Source: JACKPD01 sp034003145 (GTDB taxonomy: Bacteria > Spirochaetota > Spirochaetia > CADAEX01). From it: a stretch of 18,359 nt of DNA. Below the pieces are notes generated by a model. The model saw nothing but the letters and a program-made list of their open reading frames with translations. It was not told the origin of the DNA and did not search any database. The position numbers and the translations under genes were made by a program. Position 1 is the first letter of the stretch. The number at the start of each line of letters is the position of its first letter. Shown in pieces: positions 1 to 7,920 of the stretch. The stretch is from the NCBI GenBank assembly GCA_034003145.1, contig JAVEZE010000040.1, forward strand, positions 1 to 18,359. Reading direction: 5' to 3'.

Positions 1-647
1 ACAAGCTTCCCAAAAAAGATGATAACATTACTGAAGCGGTTAAACTTGTAGGGCTAAGAGGCCTAAAAAACCTTCTTTATTCCTATGGAACACAGAAAAT
101 CTAGAGATCAGGTTTAAAAGAACACTGGGAGCACGCGAACAGGGTAGCTTTCTACGCTTATGTCCTTGCCAAAAACTATATCAGAAAGAAAGAAATACTT
201 GATGATGTTTATATAGGGGGGATTCTCCACGATATAGGAAAGATAATCTTCTTTAATGCGCACCCGGTAATGATTGATAAAATAGCAGAAATCTCAAAAA
301 AAAGAGAGATGGGAAGAAACCTGCTTGAAGATCTTTCCGCAGGACTCAACCACGCGGAAATAGGGGCTCTTATAGCTGAAAAATGGAACTTCCCCGAAGA
401 ACTGATTGATTCAATAAAATACCACCACGAACCGGAAGCTGCCCCTCCTGACAGACAGGAAATTGTCGAGACAATCTATTTTGCTAACTCAATTGCCAAT
501 TATGAGGAAAAGGAAATTGTTTTTGAGCAGATTTCACGCAATATTCTCAAGAAATTCGGAATTACAACAGAAGAGCAGCTGAACATAATATTAAGCAAGC
601 TGGCAGAAGCTTTTGACAGGGAAAATGCAGGGGAAAGGCAAAGATAA
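1..647 (+). pseudogene. HDOD-domain signalling protein, 5'-partial and interrupted by an in-frame TAG
   Basis: The reading frame (codons starting at position 3) enters from the left edge and runs to TAA at 645-647, but contains a TAG at 102-104. Before the stop it reads VGLRGLKNLLYSY. After it comes a WEHANRVAFYAYVLA stretch, then ILHDIGK (about 216-239) and NHAEIGALIAEKWNFP, with YHHEP near 421. This order is that of the C-terminal half of an HDOD domain, an HD-like regulatory fold common in bacterial signalling proteins. Homology clearly continues across the TAG, so the break is a point change rather than a gene boundary. The first ATG after the stop is at 270, beyond the HD motif, so a restart there would lose the core. 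It could be a real pseudogene, a strain-specific nonsense mutation or a sequencing error. TAG also ends the chemotaxis gene at 16842, which argues against general recoding. The 3' end lies 6 bases from a convergent gene. Confidence 0.72.
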
Positions 648-653
648 AACCAC

Positions 654-1439
654 TTAAGAATTCCTGATGCTGTTTACCCAGCAGTAAGCAAGTATACCAA
701 ATGCAACACCAGCGTTGATTGAGCCTTTTAAACCATAAAGCGGAATTGTCACAATTCCCCCATCAGAAGAGGCAGCTTTAAGCGCAGATGGGCTTACACC
801 AGTCTCTTCGCTTCCTATTATTACTGTCCCTTTAGCGGGAAAATCAAAAACATCTATATAAGTCCCCCCTGTCTCAAGCGCGAAAACCGGACGGGGAAGG
901 ATGTCAAGCGTTCCCCTGCTCCAGTTTACCGAGTCGGTAGTTCCCATTGAACTTCTTTTTGCCCGCGGATGAGTTGGGGATGGGCTCATGTCAGAAACAA
1001 AGATATTATCAAAACAAAACGATTCCGCAGTCCTGAAAATTGACCCCACATTAAACGGAGACCTTAAACTGTCAATATAGATATTTATCGGCAATATCTC
1101 TCTTTCTGTTTTTTTGGTTTTATCAAAGGAAAAATGATGTAAATCCCATTCAGCAGGTTCTTTACCAATTTCCGCAAGAAGAATATGCCTAAGAGTTTCA
1201 AGAGAATGGATATCTTTTTTTTCAAGATAATCCGGAAGCCTGCCTGACAGTGTATTAAAAACATATTTTCTTCCAGCTGATATAAAATCAGAACAAAGGG
1301 CTGAAATCTGTTTTATGTAAGAAGAGTTGACTTTTTTCCCGTTAAATAATTCATTTTCCGCTGAAAGAAATATAATTGCACATTTTTCAGCTCTTTTTTC
1401 CGGCGATAATTCTGCAAGTTTATTTATCGCAAACAACAT
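654..1439 (-). CDS. SpoU/TrmH-family RNA 2'-O-methyltransferase
   Basis: This 261-residue protein transfers a methyl group from S-adenosylmethionine to a ribose 2'-OH of tRNA or rRNA. The C-terminal SPOUT domain (about residues 115-257) carries the family motifs in order: SPFNVGSIFRTAESF (motif 1), VIIGSEETGVS (motif 2) and VTIPLYGLKGSINAGVAFG (motif 3, with an Ile where Leu is usual in SLN). The N-terminal 110 residues do not resemble the usual L30e-like substrate-binding domain of RlmB, nor a TrmH-type extension, so the target nucleotide cannot be named. The ATG lies 5 bases after the stop of the upstream gene and has no clear ribosome binding site, which suggests translational coupling in a two-gene operon. 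The stop is TAA. Confidence 0.85.
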   Translation of the reverse strand: MLFAINKLAELSPEKRAEKCAIIFLSAENELFNGKKVNSSYIKQISALCSDFISAGRKYVFNTLSGRLPDYLEKKDIHSLETLRHILLAEIGKEPAEWDLHHFSFDKTKKTEREILPINIYIDSLRSPFNVGSIFRTAESFCFDNIFVSDMSPSPTHPRAKRSSMGTTDSVNWSRGTLDILPRPVFALETGGTYIDVFDFPAKGTVIIGSEETGVSPSALKAASSDGGIVTIPLYGLKGSINAGVAFGILAYCWVNSIRNS

Positions 1440-1444
1440 CAGAT

Positions 1445-2569
1445 TTAAAGCGCACTCTTGAGGATGGCTGCTACTCTCTCAACTGTAATATTAAGGGGCG
1501 GTTTTACAATTTCAGGGGCAGAAGCAAATAATGAAGCTGCTGCATTGATACCCTCTTTTCTGATTCCTGTTTCAGAAAGCCTTATCGGAAGGTTTTTCTT
1601 CTTGATCATTTTTCTTATATTATTCACAAAACTTTCGCTCTCTTCGTTTTCCCCATTTTCCTTATTTCCGCTTCCTGAACAGCAGCTGACAACAGCAGAA
1701 GCAATATCCGGAGATTCAGAAAAATAATATTCAAAAAAATGGGGAAGAAGTATGGCAGTCAAATATGATGATGGTACACCGCTTAGGCTGTTAAGAACAC
1801 GGTAAAGGTAATAGCCGCTGCCGGGGCCGTGCAGCGAATAGGCATAATCGCTGCATAAAGCAATATCTGAAAGCTCATCAACAGAAAAATCTTTTTCACT
1901 CAAAAGTTTCCTGAGAGAAGAAAAAAGAAGAGTATCTGTAAAAAAATGCCTGGTTCTTAAGCATATGGCTTCAGCAGCAGTAAAAATTAAATCAAACCGG
2001 ATAGAAGATAGAGAGCTTTCAGGTATTGAGTCAAAAACCGAAGCATCCTTGATTATCAGGGATGGAAAGCGCCCTGTATCAACTATTTTTATCCCCCTGT
2101 TTCTGCTGTCAGCGACAGCAGAGAGCTGTGTAAACATTATCGGATTTCTGATCGAGGAGGGTATTTCTATATAATCAATTAAAGTCTGGTTTCCAGGCTT
2201 TTTTAAACCGTCCAGTATATCATCACACTCAAACCCGCTCTCTGCCGATGCGACAGCAAGCCTTGCTATATTAAGTGTTATCTGCCCTCCCAGGGCAATA
2301 ACAGATTGAATATACCCTTTTTTAATAAAATCAGAGAGAATTTCCGCATCACTTGAGACAGCCCGCTTTTTAATATCTGTATAAAAGACACAGTCTATCC
2401 CTTTTTTATTAAGCATTACTGCGATGCCGGCAGCTATACCCTCAGGGGTGGACGGGTCTCTTACAAGGAGAGCTCTTTTGCAGCCAGGTTTCATTAATGC
2501 TGATAACCTGTCAATTTTACCTCTGCCGCTCAGGATTGTCCCTTTGATATCTATTTTTAGTTCCTGCAT
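1445..2569 (-). CDS. Iron-containing alcohol dehydrogenase-like protein, probably catalytically degenerate
   Basis: The 374-residue length and layout match family III (iron-type) alcohol dehydrogenases: an N-terminal nucleotide-binding half with VIALGG (about 90-95), a FPSLIIKDASVFDSIP segment (168-183), and an all-helical C-terminal half including AILLPHFFEYY (272-282). The functional motifs are eroded. GGGSxxD reads GGQITLN, and the TGTGSE loop is absent. In the metal-binding D-x3-H motif Asp193 remains but the His position is Thr197. The later His-ligand positions, aligned by eye from the AILLPH anchor, read Tyr, Arg and Ser. Metal-dependent NAD(P) oxidoreduction therefore looks unlikely. 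A GGAG ribosome site sits 6 bases before the ATG. It is probably co-transcribed with the methyltransferase downstream. Gene identity is solid at fold level, but function is unknown. Confidence 0.75.
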   Translation of the reverse strand: MQELKIDIKGTILSGRGKIDRLSALMKPGCKRALLVRDPSTPEGIAAGIAVMLNKKGIDCVFYTDIKKRAVSSDAEILSDFIKKGYIQSVIALGGQITLNIARLAVASAESGFECDDILDGLKKPGNQTLIDYIEIPSSIRNPIMFTQLSAVADSRNRGIKIVDTGRFPSLIIKDASVFDSIPESSLSSIRFDLIFTAAEAICLRTRHFFTDTLLFSSLRKLLSEKDFSVDELSDIALCSDYAYSLHGPGSGYYLYRVLNSLSGVPSSYLTAILLPHFFEYYFSESPDIASAVVSCCSGSGNKENGENEESESFVNNIRKMIKKKNLPIRLSETGIRKEGINAAASLFASAPEIVKPPLNITVERVAAILKSAL

Positions 2570-2607
2570 ACAGTTCTCCAGATACTATTTATTAAATGGT
2601 TTTATCC

Positions 2608-2648
2608 AAAAAAAAAGCAGAAAATGAAATGAAATCTCATTCTCTGCT
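2608..2648 (-). terminator. Rho-independent terminator of the rsmI-flgM unit
   Basis: On the minus strand two arms (2637-2648 and 2616-2627) form a 12-pair stem including one G-U pair, with a 9-base loop, followed directly by a run of T (complement of A at 2608-2616). It begins about 25 bases after the flgM stop and ends before the downstream dehydrogenase-like gene, so the two units are transcriptionally separated. Confidence 0.88.
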
Positions 2649-2673
2649 GTAATTATCCTGGGCAATATTGCTC

Positions 2674-2958
2674 TTATATTTCAAACATATCAATAATTTT
2701 ATCTGCTACAGAATTTATTACTGCGTCATTAATATAATCTGGATCGCTCATCTTTCTTTTTACTTCTTCGACCCTGTCCATTCTTATGTCAGGAGACTGT
2801 TTTACAGCTTCAGCTGCTTTTAAAAGTTCTCCCATAACCCTGGCTTCAGACGATACGCTTATCGAGTCATTTTCTGTCTTGTTAGACGATTTTACAGGTT
2901 TATCTGTTTTATTGTAATTCTGTACAGGGTTTATCGATCCAAGCTTATCAATCGTCAT
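2674..2958 (-). CDS. flgM: Anti-sigma-28 factor FlgM
   Basis: FlgM binds the flagellar sigma factor FliA/sigma-28 in the cytoplasm and blocks late flagellar gene expression until it is exported by the completed hook-basal body. The 94-residue size is normal. Visible features are the MTIDKLGSINPVQN start, a polar and probably disordered N-terminal third (15-35), the SISVSSEAR segment (32-40), and the C-terminal sigma-binding helices (about 44-94) with RMDRVEEVKRKM and DPDYINDAVINSVADKIIDMF. The wording is like that of treponemal FlgM proteins as I remember them. AAGGAAGG just upstream of the ATG is a good ribosome site. It follows rsmI by 47 bases and ends at a strong terminator, so it is probably co-transcribed with rsmI. 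Confidence 0.9.
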   Translation of the reverse strand: MTIDKLGSINPVQNYNKTDKPVKSSNKTENDSISVSSEARVMGELLKAAEAVKQSPDIRMDRVEEVKRKMSDPDYINDAVINSVADKIIDMFEI

Positions 2959-3005
2959 ATTTACCTTCCTTACATTAGGTATATCGACATTCTTTACCTT
3001 GAAAT

Positions 3006-3686
3006 TTAATCATATTTTTTATCACATATCAAGATAGATAACTCTCCTTGAATTTTACTTCTTCCAGCCAGAATGTCAATGATATCCTCCGCTGTTCCGC
3101 TTAATATTTCCTCAAACTTCTTGGTAAGCTCCCTTCCAGCGATAATTCTTCTCTCCGGGGCCAGTTCTTTGAGGTCTTCAAGCAGCTTAAGTACCCTGTA
3201 GGGCGATTCATAGACAACAAAACTTTCATCTCTTTCAAGAAGTTCAGTAAGCCTTCCCCTTCTTTTTCCCTTTTTTGGTGAAAGAAACCCGTCAAAGGTA
3301 ATTCCCCTCCCCGCGGCCCCGCTTACGCTTACAAGCGCGGTAAAAGCAGATACTCCCGGTATAGGGACAATATCAAACCCCTTCTCCCTGCACCTGCGGA
3401 CAAGGGATCCGCCGGGATCGCTCATTCCCGGAGTCCCCGCATCGCTTACATATGCGACATTTTCCCCTTTCTCAAGAAGCGCGAGTATCTTGCCGATCCC
3501 TTTTTCCTCATCAGCAGCATAATAACTTATCAGCGGTTTTTTTATCTCATATCTGTTTAATAGCACCCGTGTGTGTCTTGTATCTTCACATGCAATTACA
3601 TCTGCGTTTTTGAGTGTTTCAACCGCGCGGAATGTTATGTCATCAAGATTTCCGATAGGAGTAGCGACAATATAAAGTGTTCCCAT
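3006..3686 (-). CDS. rsmI: 16S rRNA (cytidine-1402-2'-O)-methyltransferase RsmI
   Basis: RsmI methylates the ribose of C1402 in the decoding centre of 16S rRNA using S-adenosylmethionine. The 226-residue protein begins with the signature GTLYIVATPIGNLDDIT, followed by ADVIACEDTRHT (28-39), SDAGTPGMSDPG (81-92), a YESPYRVLKLLEDL segment and GRELTKKFEEI near the C-terminus. These are the conserved blocks of the tetrapyrrole-methylase-fold RsmI family. It is shorter than typical RsmI (about 280 residues) because the C-terminal extension after the methylase domain is missing; the catalytic core is complete. The ATG has only a weak upstream ribosome site. It leads a two-gene unit with flgM and is divergent from the zinc-ribbon gene at 3755. 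Confidence 0.95.
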   Translation of the reverse strand: MGTLYIVATPIGNLDDITFRAVETLKNADVIACEDTRHTRVLLNRYEIKKPLISYYAADEEKGIGKILALLEKGENVAYVSDAGTPGMSDPGGSLVRRCREKGFDIVPIPGVSAFTALVSVSGAAGRGITFDGFLSPKKGKRRGRLTELLERDESFVVYESPYRVLKLLEDLKELAPERRIIAGRELTKKFEEILSGTAEDIIDILAGRSKIQGELSILICDKKYD

Positions 3687-3754
3687 AAAATTACTCTATT
3701 ATTTTATACGATTTACAGCAACTCTATTTTATGGATAATGAAAATGAGGGGATA

Positions 3755-4147
3755 ATGGAATATATAGTAATAATATTTTTGCTTATTCTGATAATAGCGC
3801 TTGCAGGATTAAAGTTTGGCCAGGTAAATAAGTCACAAACTGAAAACAAGGCTATTGATACCAGGGAAGATGAGAAACCCTCAAAATTCTGTCCTATTTG
3901 CGGTTCTCCCCTTAAAAAAGGGGAAACAGTAAAATCCAGGGTTTATCCATCAGGGGGAGTAGACAGCCTTATGGATGTTTACGGATGTCCCAGATGTATA
4001 CCCCCTGGAGGCAGAGAGAAAAGAATCTGCCCTGTTTGTAAAAAGGTGCTTCCCAAAGACGGATATGTAATAGGCCGCTATTTTGTCTCTCCCGGAAAGA
4101 AAAGACATCTTCACGTGCTTGGATGCACCCTTTGCAGAAAAGGTTAA
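3755..4147 (+). CDS. Membrane-anchored protein with two tandem zinc ribbons, function unknown
   Basis: An upstream ATG at 3731 is in frame, but GAGGGG at 3746-3751 points to the ATG at 3755, giving 130 residues. An N-terminal hydrophobic helix (about residues 3-18, IVIIFLLILIIALAG) is followed by a polar linker and two copies of a four-cysteine unit. Copy one uses C46, C49, C78 and C81 and copy two uses C92, C95, C124 and C127. Both copies share the pattern CPxC, a Lys/Gly-rich turn, about 28 residues and GCxxC, so an internal duplication is likely. The helix suggests the ribbons hang from the inner membrane. I associate this architecture with spirochaete hypothetical proteins, but no function is known to me. 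The gene is divergent from rsmI with a 68-base gap. Confidence 0.8.
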   Translation: MEYIVIIFLLILIIALAGLKFGQVNKSQTENKAIDTREDEKPSKFCPICGSPLKKGETVKSRVYPSGGVDSLMDVYGCPRCIPPGGREKRICPVCKKVLPKDGYVIGRYFVSPGKKRHLHVLGCTLCRKG

Positions 4148-4152
4148 AACAG

Positions 4153-4178
4153 AAGAGATAGATATCATACTGTCTCTT
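4153..4178. terminator. Possible bidirectional terminator between convergent genes
   Basis: AAGAGATAG (4153-4161) and CTGTCTCTT (4170-4178) form a 9-pair stem with one T-G pair and an 8-base loop, in the 49-base gap between the zinc-ribbon gene and the large PHP-like gene, which converge. The T-rich tail after it is weak in both directions (TTTC then TGTTTT on plus; TGTTTT on minus), so this is only a moderate call. Confidence 0.45.
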
Positions 4179-4196
4179 TCAATGTTTTCAGGCGCT

Positions 4197-7172
4197 CTAA
4201 TCAGCAAACTTATCCATTGTTAAAAGATAAGACTCATTTCTGCCAAGATAAAATTCCAGCGCTTTGAAAAAATTCTTTCCCAGAAGCCCCTGAATAAAAA
4301 AGTTGCAGATTATATCTCTTTGTTTCAGAACATGCTGGAATCTGATAAAAATACGCCTTTCATCATCAGTCATCTGCCTTATCATCTTCTTGAACACTGT
4401 TCTTGCATGAGGCTGATACATCCAGAAATAAAGAAGGTCAAGCGCGTTATAGATTGCAGTATGTAGTAGTTCCGGATATTCAGTTTTAATAGTTTCAATA
4501 AGTTTATCCGGGTCATCAAACAGTTTAAAGAGATCTGTTTCCGGCAGCAGGAGTTCCAGATTAACAAAGGAGGAATACATATGTTCCATTTTCCGTTTAT
4601 AGTCTTTTCTCCGCAGCTTGAGATTCCTGCTTCTGTCAGCAGCTCCTTCTATAACACCGGCAACACTGTCAGAAGCTGCTTTGGAAATAACAGCAGCCCA
4701 TTTCTGTAGAACCGCGGCAACACCTGCCACCCCCATTGAAGTCAACAATCCAGTCAGAAGGAAGTTAAAGAAAACTGCCACTGGAATAGAAAGAATGGAA
4801 CGGAAAAAGTTTCCAATTATTGCGGCAGGGGGAAGGCCTCTAAAATAATTATGGGTTGAAATATAAACACCGTTTACCAACCCCATAAATCCGTAAAGGG
4901 CAAGAATATTTGTTGAAGTGTTAATATTAAATCCATGATCAAGCACAACCTGTTTTACCAGAAAATCCAGAAGCGGTACAGAAAATCCTGTATAAAGCAG
5001 GGAATCTGAAACCCTGCTCCAGTTTACATAGTTGTTCCATCTCAAGAGAGGGGAACGGCGGAAAGAGTCGCCGCTTACAACTGACTGTATAATGTTTCGA
5101 AGTCCTGTAATACCAAACCAGATAGGCGCGCCCAGATAAGCCAGAACCCACCAGTCTTTTGTAAGTGCAAATGTAAGAAACGCCGGAATAAAACCGATCA
5201 GTATTTTTAGGCCGTTTTTCAGATATGTATTCAGGAAACGCCATCTGTATTTCAATGTTCTTGTGTTTTGGGTATTGCTGCTCTTGCTGAATCCATTATC
5301 CCTTACAGGAGAACGCCAGCCCAGAGTAACTACATTATTATAGCCGGGGAAATCATCAGAATCTTCCTGAGGTATCCATTCGCGCTTGTTTGCATTTTCA
5401 AAAGATCTTAGCAGTGAAATATCAAATTTCTTTTTAAATATTTCTTTTATTAATTTGCCTGATTTCGCAGGAACATACGTATGGCACATTTTAACCGCAA
5501 TATGTAAGGGGAGTATTCTCTCAGCTTCCTTTTTCCTGATCTCTTTTTTTACTCTTTTGGGAAGAGTATCTAACACAGCCAGCCCCATCCCAAAAAACTG
5601 GGTAGACCTTCCTGTGGAATCACTTCCCCACCGGTCATAAAGAGGTTCTGCCCGGTATAATTTAAGCAGATTCGGCAGATCATTCAATATTTTCTGAAGT
5701 GCTTTTATTTTTTCAGTTTTATCAGGTCTATTTTCAGCCTTTATTTTATCAATAATTGAAAGAATAGCCCGTTTTAAAGCTATAGGATTCCCTTCATTGA
5801 GTGGATGCTGAAAAGAGCGGATCAGAGGGACCTCTTCTGTCCTGCTGAATCCCATAGCTCTATCTTTATGGTTATAGATCTCAAGAGCACTGATCCGCCC
5901 CTGGCACAAATAAACAAGTTCAAGCACTTCCTCAGCTCCCAGGTTTTTCAAATTCAGGGTAAGCCTGTACCCGGGAAGAAGCTTATCAAGTGTTTCAATA
6001 AGAGCTTCAGGTGAAGATCTTTTAATTATAGGCTCACTGATTGATAAACCAGGATCGCCCATTGTCTGAAAATATGTCTCAACAATATACTCCGGAGTGC
6101 AGCGGTTAACATTATTCATGATGTTTTTTAAAGATTTCTGCGTATCCGGATCTGAATCTTTTAGTGCGTAATAGCTGTTATCATACTGTTCTTTCAACAG
6201 AGGCAGAGCCTGAAGATGAATAAATTCTGAAAGATGGAGCAGCGATGCCTGGCCTGTTCCAACAAAATATTTAAAATCTCCTTCATTTAATTCTTTCAAA
6301 TCAATATTAAAAGATTTATTAAACTCAAGCCTCTGAACCTTATTGAAATTATGAAAAGCAGAATAAACTTCCTTTTCCCGGTATTCAAGTATCTGTTCTC
6401 CAATTTCCATAAATTCCTTAACTTCATTCCTGTCAAGAAACTGGAGAAGTTCTTTGGTATTGGCAAATATCCGGGGAGTCCATATAAATGTGATTTTTTT
6501 ACCCCATTTCTCTGTTTTCAGCTCAACCCCGATACGGACATCAATATCCATATATTCTGCTGCAGTAAGAAGCTCTTTTGCTGCTTCCAAATGAATACAG
6601 TCATAATATATAACAGTAATTTTTCTAATACCCTTGATCCACGCATCCATAATTAAATGGGTTGGGCTCTTTCTGCCTTTGGTATGGGCATCGTGGACAT
6701 GGTGATCAAACGCAAGCTGATTCCACTCTTCCGGCATTTCAAGCAGCTGATACTGTTTTAAAAATTTTCTTACTACAGATGGCCTGCCGGTAAGAATATA
6801 ATGAAAATCATATGCCAGCTCAAGCTTTCTCTGAAAATCGTCTCCAGCCCTGAGAAGGTCTTTCATAACAGAAAGAAGTGCCCGCGCAGTATTCCGGCTC
6901 ATCTCTCCTTCAGAACCGAAAAAAACCTCATCCCTTAGTGAGCGGAGCGCCATGAGACGATCATCAGCACGTCCTGCTTCCAGTGTTCCAAGTAGGTTGC
7001 CCATAAGCCGGGCAACACGAATTCCCTTGGGGTTTACAAGTTCCTTGATACCGCGGGGATGAAGATGGTAATTAAAAAGGGGAACATCTTTTTCTGTGTG
7101 GATAACTACACGATCCTGAGGAAGTGATTCGAGCAGTTTTCTGTCTCGGGCGTTAAACAGCAAGTTTTTCAT
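4197..7172 (-). CDS. Large PHP-like domain protein with membrane-embedded C-terminal half, function unknown
   Basis: An in-frame TTG at 7187 could start the gene, but GGAG at 7181-7184 lies 8 bases before the ATG at 7172, so 991 residues is preferred. Residues about 150-225 resemble a PHP metal-dependent phosphoesterase domain: DHHVHD (156-161, the HxH motif), a helix, IRKITVIYYDC (183-192) where PHP proteins usually have a TDH motif, and IDVRIGVEL (210-218) with the conserved Glu. The second motif is altered, so activity is uncertain. A Tyr/Leu-rich middle region (about 355-560) is unrecognised. Roughly residues 650-830 contain four to six hydrophobic segments, among them ILIGFIPAFLTFAL and SIPVAVFFNFLLTGLL. 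A charged stretch (845-865) and a soluble helical tail follow. No clear signal peptide is seen. It stands alone between a convergent neighbour and a 250-base AT-rich gap. A role as a membrane-bound phosphoesterase is inference. Confidence 0.7.
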   Translation of the reverse strand: MKNLLFNARDRKLLESLPQDRVVIHTEKDVPLFNYHLHPRGIKELVNPKGIRVARLMGNLLGTLEAGRADDRLMALRSLRDEVFFGSEGEMSRNTARALLSVMKDLLRAGDDFQRKLELAYDFHYILTGRPSVVRKFLKQYQLLEMPEEWNQLAFDHHVHDAHTKGRKSPTHLIMDAWIKGIRKITVIYYDCIHLEAAKELLTAAEYMDIDVRIGVELKTEKWGKKITFIWTPRIFANTKELLQFLDRNEVKEFMEIGEQILEYREKEVYSAFHNFNKVQRLEFNKSFNIDLKELNEGDFKYFVGTGQASLLHLSEFIHLQALPLLKEQYDNSYYALKDSDPDTQKSLKNIMNNVNRCTPEYIVETYFQTMGDPGLSISEPIIKRSSPEALIETLDKLLPGYRLTLNLKNLGAEEVLELVYLCQGRISALEIYNHKDRAMGFSRTEEVPLIRSFQHPLNEGNPIALKRAILSIIDKIKAENRPDKTEKIKALQKILNDLPNLLKLYRAEPLYDRWGSDSTGRSTQFFGMGLAVLDTLPKRVKKEIRKKEAERILPLHIAVKMCHTYVPAKSGKLIKEIFKKKFDISLLRSFENANKREWIPQEDSDDFPGYNNVVTLGWRSPVRDNGFSKSSNTQNTRTLKYRWRFLNTYLKNGLKILIGFIPAFLTFALTKDWWVLAYLGAPIWFGITGLRNIIQSVVSGDSFRRSPLLRWNNYVNWSRVSDSLLYTGFSVPLLDFLVKQVVLDHGFNINTSTNILALYGFMGLVNGVYISTHNYFRGLPPAAIIGNFFRSILSIPVAVFFNFLLTGLLTSMGVAGVAAVLQKWAAVISKAASDSVAGVIEGAADRSRNLKLRRKDYKRKMEHMYSSFVNLELLLPETDLFKLFDDPDKLIETIKTEYPELLHTAIYNALDLLYFWMYQPHARTVFKKMIRQMTDDERRIFIRFQHVLKQRDIICNFFIQGLLGKNFFKALEFYLGRNESYLLTMDKFAD

Positions 7173-7180
7173 GAGGCTGG

Positions 7181-7184
7181 CTCC
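7181..7184 (-). promoter_or_regulatory. Ribosome binding site that fixes the start of the PHP-like gene
   Basis: GGAG on the minus strand lies 8 bases before the ATG at 7172. It overlaps the codons just after the alternative TTG at 7187, so it can serve only the ATG. No comparable site precedes the TTG. Confidence 0.65.
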
Positions 7185-7295
7185 CAATAATAGATAATAT
7201 TCCTGAATAATAAAAACTAAGATTATCCAATATTAAAACAACAATATCTTTCTGCAAACTTTCAGTATAGAAGTTCAATATAATATAAATAACAA

Positions 7296-7318
7296 ATCAA
7301 TAAAAGCCATTTATTGAT
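7296..7318. repeat. 9+9 inverted repeat in an AT-rich divergent gap
   Basis: ATCAATAAA (7296-7304) and TTTATTGAT (7310-7318) are perfect inverse copies around AGCCA. They sit in the 250-base gap between the divergent PHP-like gene and the NUDIX gene, which holds nothing else I can support. It contains a T-N11-A palindrome, so it could be an operator, but the region is so AT-rich that chance is a real alternative. Neither side has a convincing T-run at the expected distance for a terminator. Confidence 0.35.
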
Positions 7319-7422
7319 AAAATCTTTCAAAATCTTTTTTAAGGAAATATTTTTTTTCACATTTTAATGATCTGCTATTTACTGTTATACACCATCAGCC
7401 TGTTATCTGTTAAATTGTTATT

Positions 7423-7920
7423 ATGAGAGAAGAAATAATTCAGCTTTGCGATCTTAGAGGGAATCCATGCGGCAGCTCCCCAAGAGGAATCTGCCACAAA
7501 GACCCATCACTTATCCAGATGGTTGTCCATTTATTAATATTTAATTCCAATAAAGATATTTTTCTGCAAAAAAGAGGGCCGGCAAAAGATGTTTATCCCG
7601 GGAGATGGGATACCTCGGTAGGAGGGCATGTTGGCGCAGGGGAAAATGTAAAAAAAGCTATGGCAAGAGAGGCAAAAGAAGAACTTGGAATCAATATAAA
7701 ACCTGATGAGCCGCAATTTCTCTTTAAACAGCTTTATACCACAGAATTCGAGTCTGAAATGTCTTTTGTATTTAAACTAACTTACAATGGCCCTTTTTAC
7801 ATTGACAACTTTGAAGTAACAGAAGGCCGTTTTTTTACACCAGAGGAAATCAGGGGAAAACTGGGGAAAGAATTTTTCACACCTAATTTTGAGGATGAAT
7901 TCCTGACTCTGCAGAGCTGA
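7423..7920 (+). CDS. NUDIX hydrolase, isopentenyl-diphosphate-isomerase-like (YfcD type)
   Basis: The 165-residue protein has a complete NUDIX box at residues 68-90 (G-x5-E-x7-RE-x2-EELGI: GGHVGAGEN, then AREAKEELGI), which binds Mg2+ and hydrolyses nucleoside diphosphate-X compounds. The start (IIQLCDLRGNPCG), the VVHLLIFNSNKDIFLQKR strand pair and the PGRWDTSVGG approach are the arrangement of the IDI-like/YfcD subgroup, whose physiological substrate is usually unknown. The length fits that subgroup. There is no recognisable ribosome binding site before the ATG, yet the start matches the family, so translation may be weak or leaderless-like. The TGA stop abuts the stop of the convergent LysR gene with no gap. 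Confidence 0.88.
   Translation: MREEIIQLCDLRGNPCGSSPRGICHKDPSLIQMVVHLLIFNSNKDIFLQKRGPAKDVYPGRWDTSVGGHVGAGENVKKAMAREAKEELGINIKPDEPQFLFKQLYTTEFESEMSFVFKLTYNGPFYIDNFEVTEGRFFTPEEIRGKLGKEFFTPNFEDEFLTLQS

Noticed and set aside
270..647. A separate small gene starting at the ATG at 270
   Set aside because: The HDOD homology extends upstream through the HD motif, so this ATG is internal to a larger interrupted gene.
1458..1727. Plus-strand open frame opposite the dehydrogenase-like gene, hydrophobic and Ser/Phe rich
   Set aside because: Antisense shadow of a recognised gene, with no ribosome site or homology.
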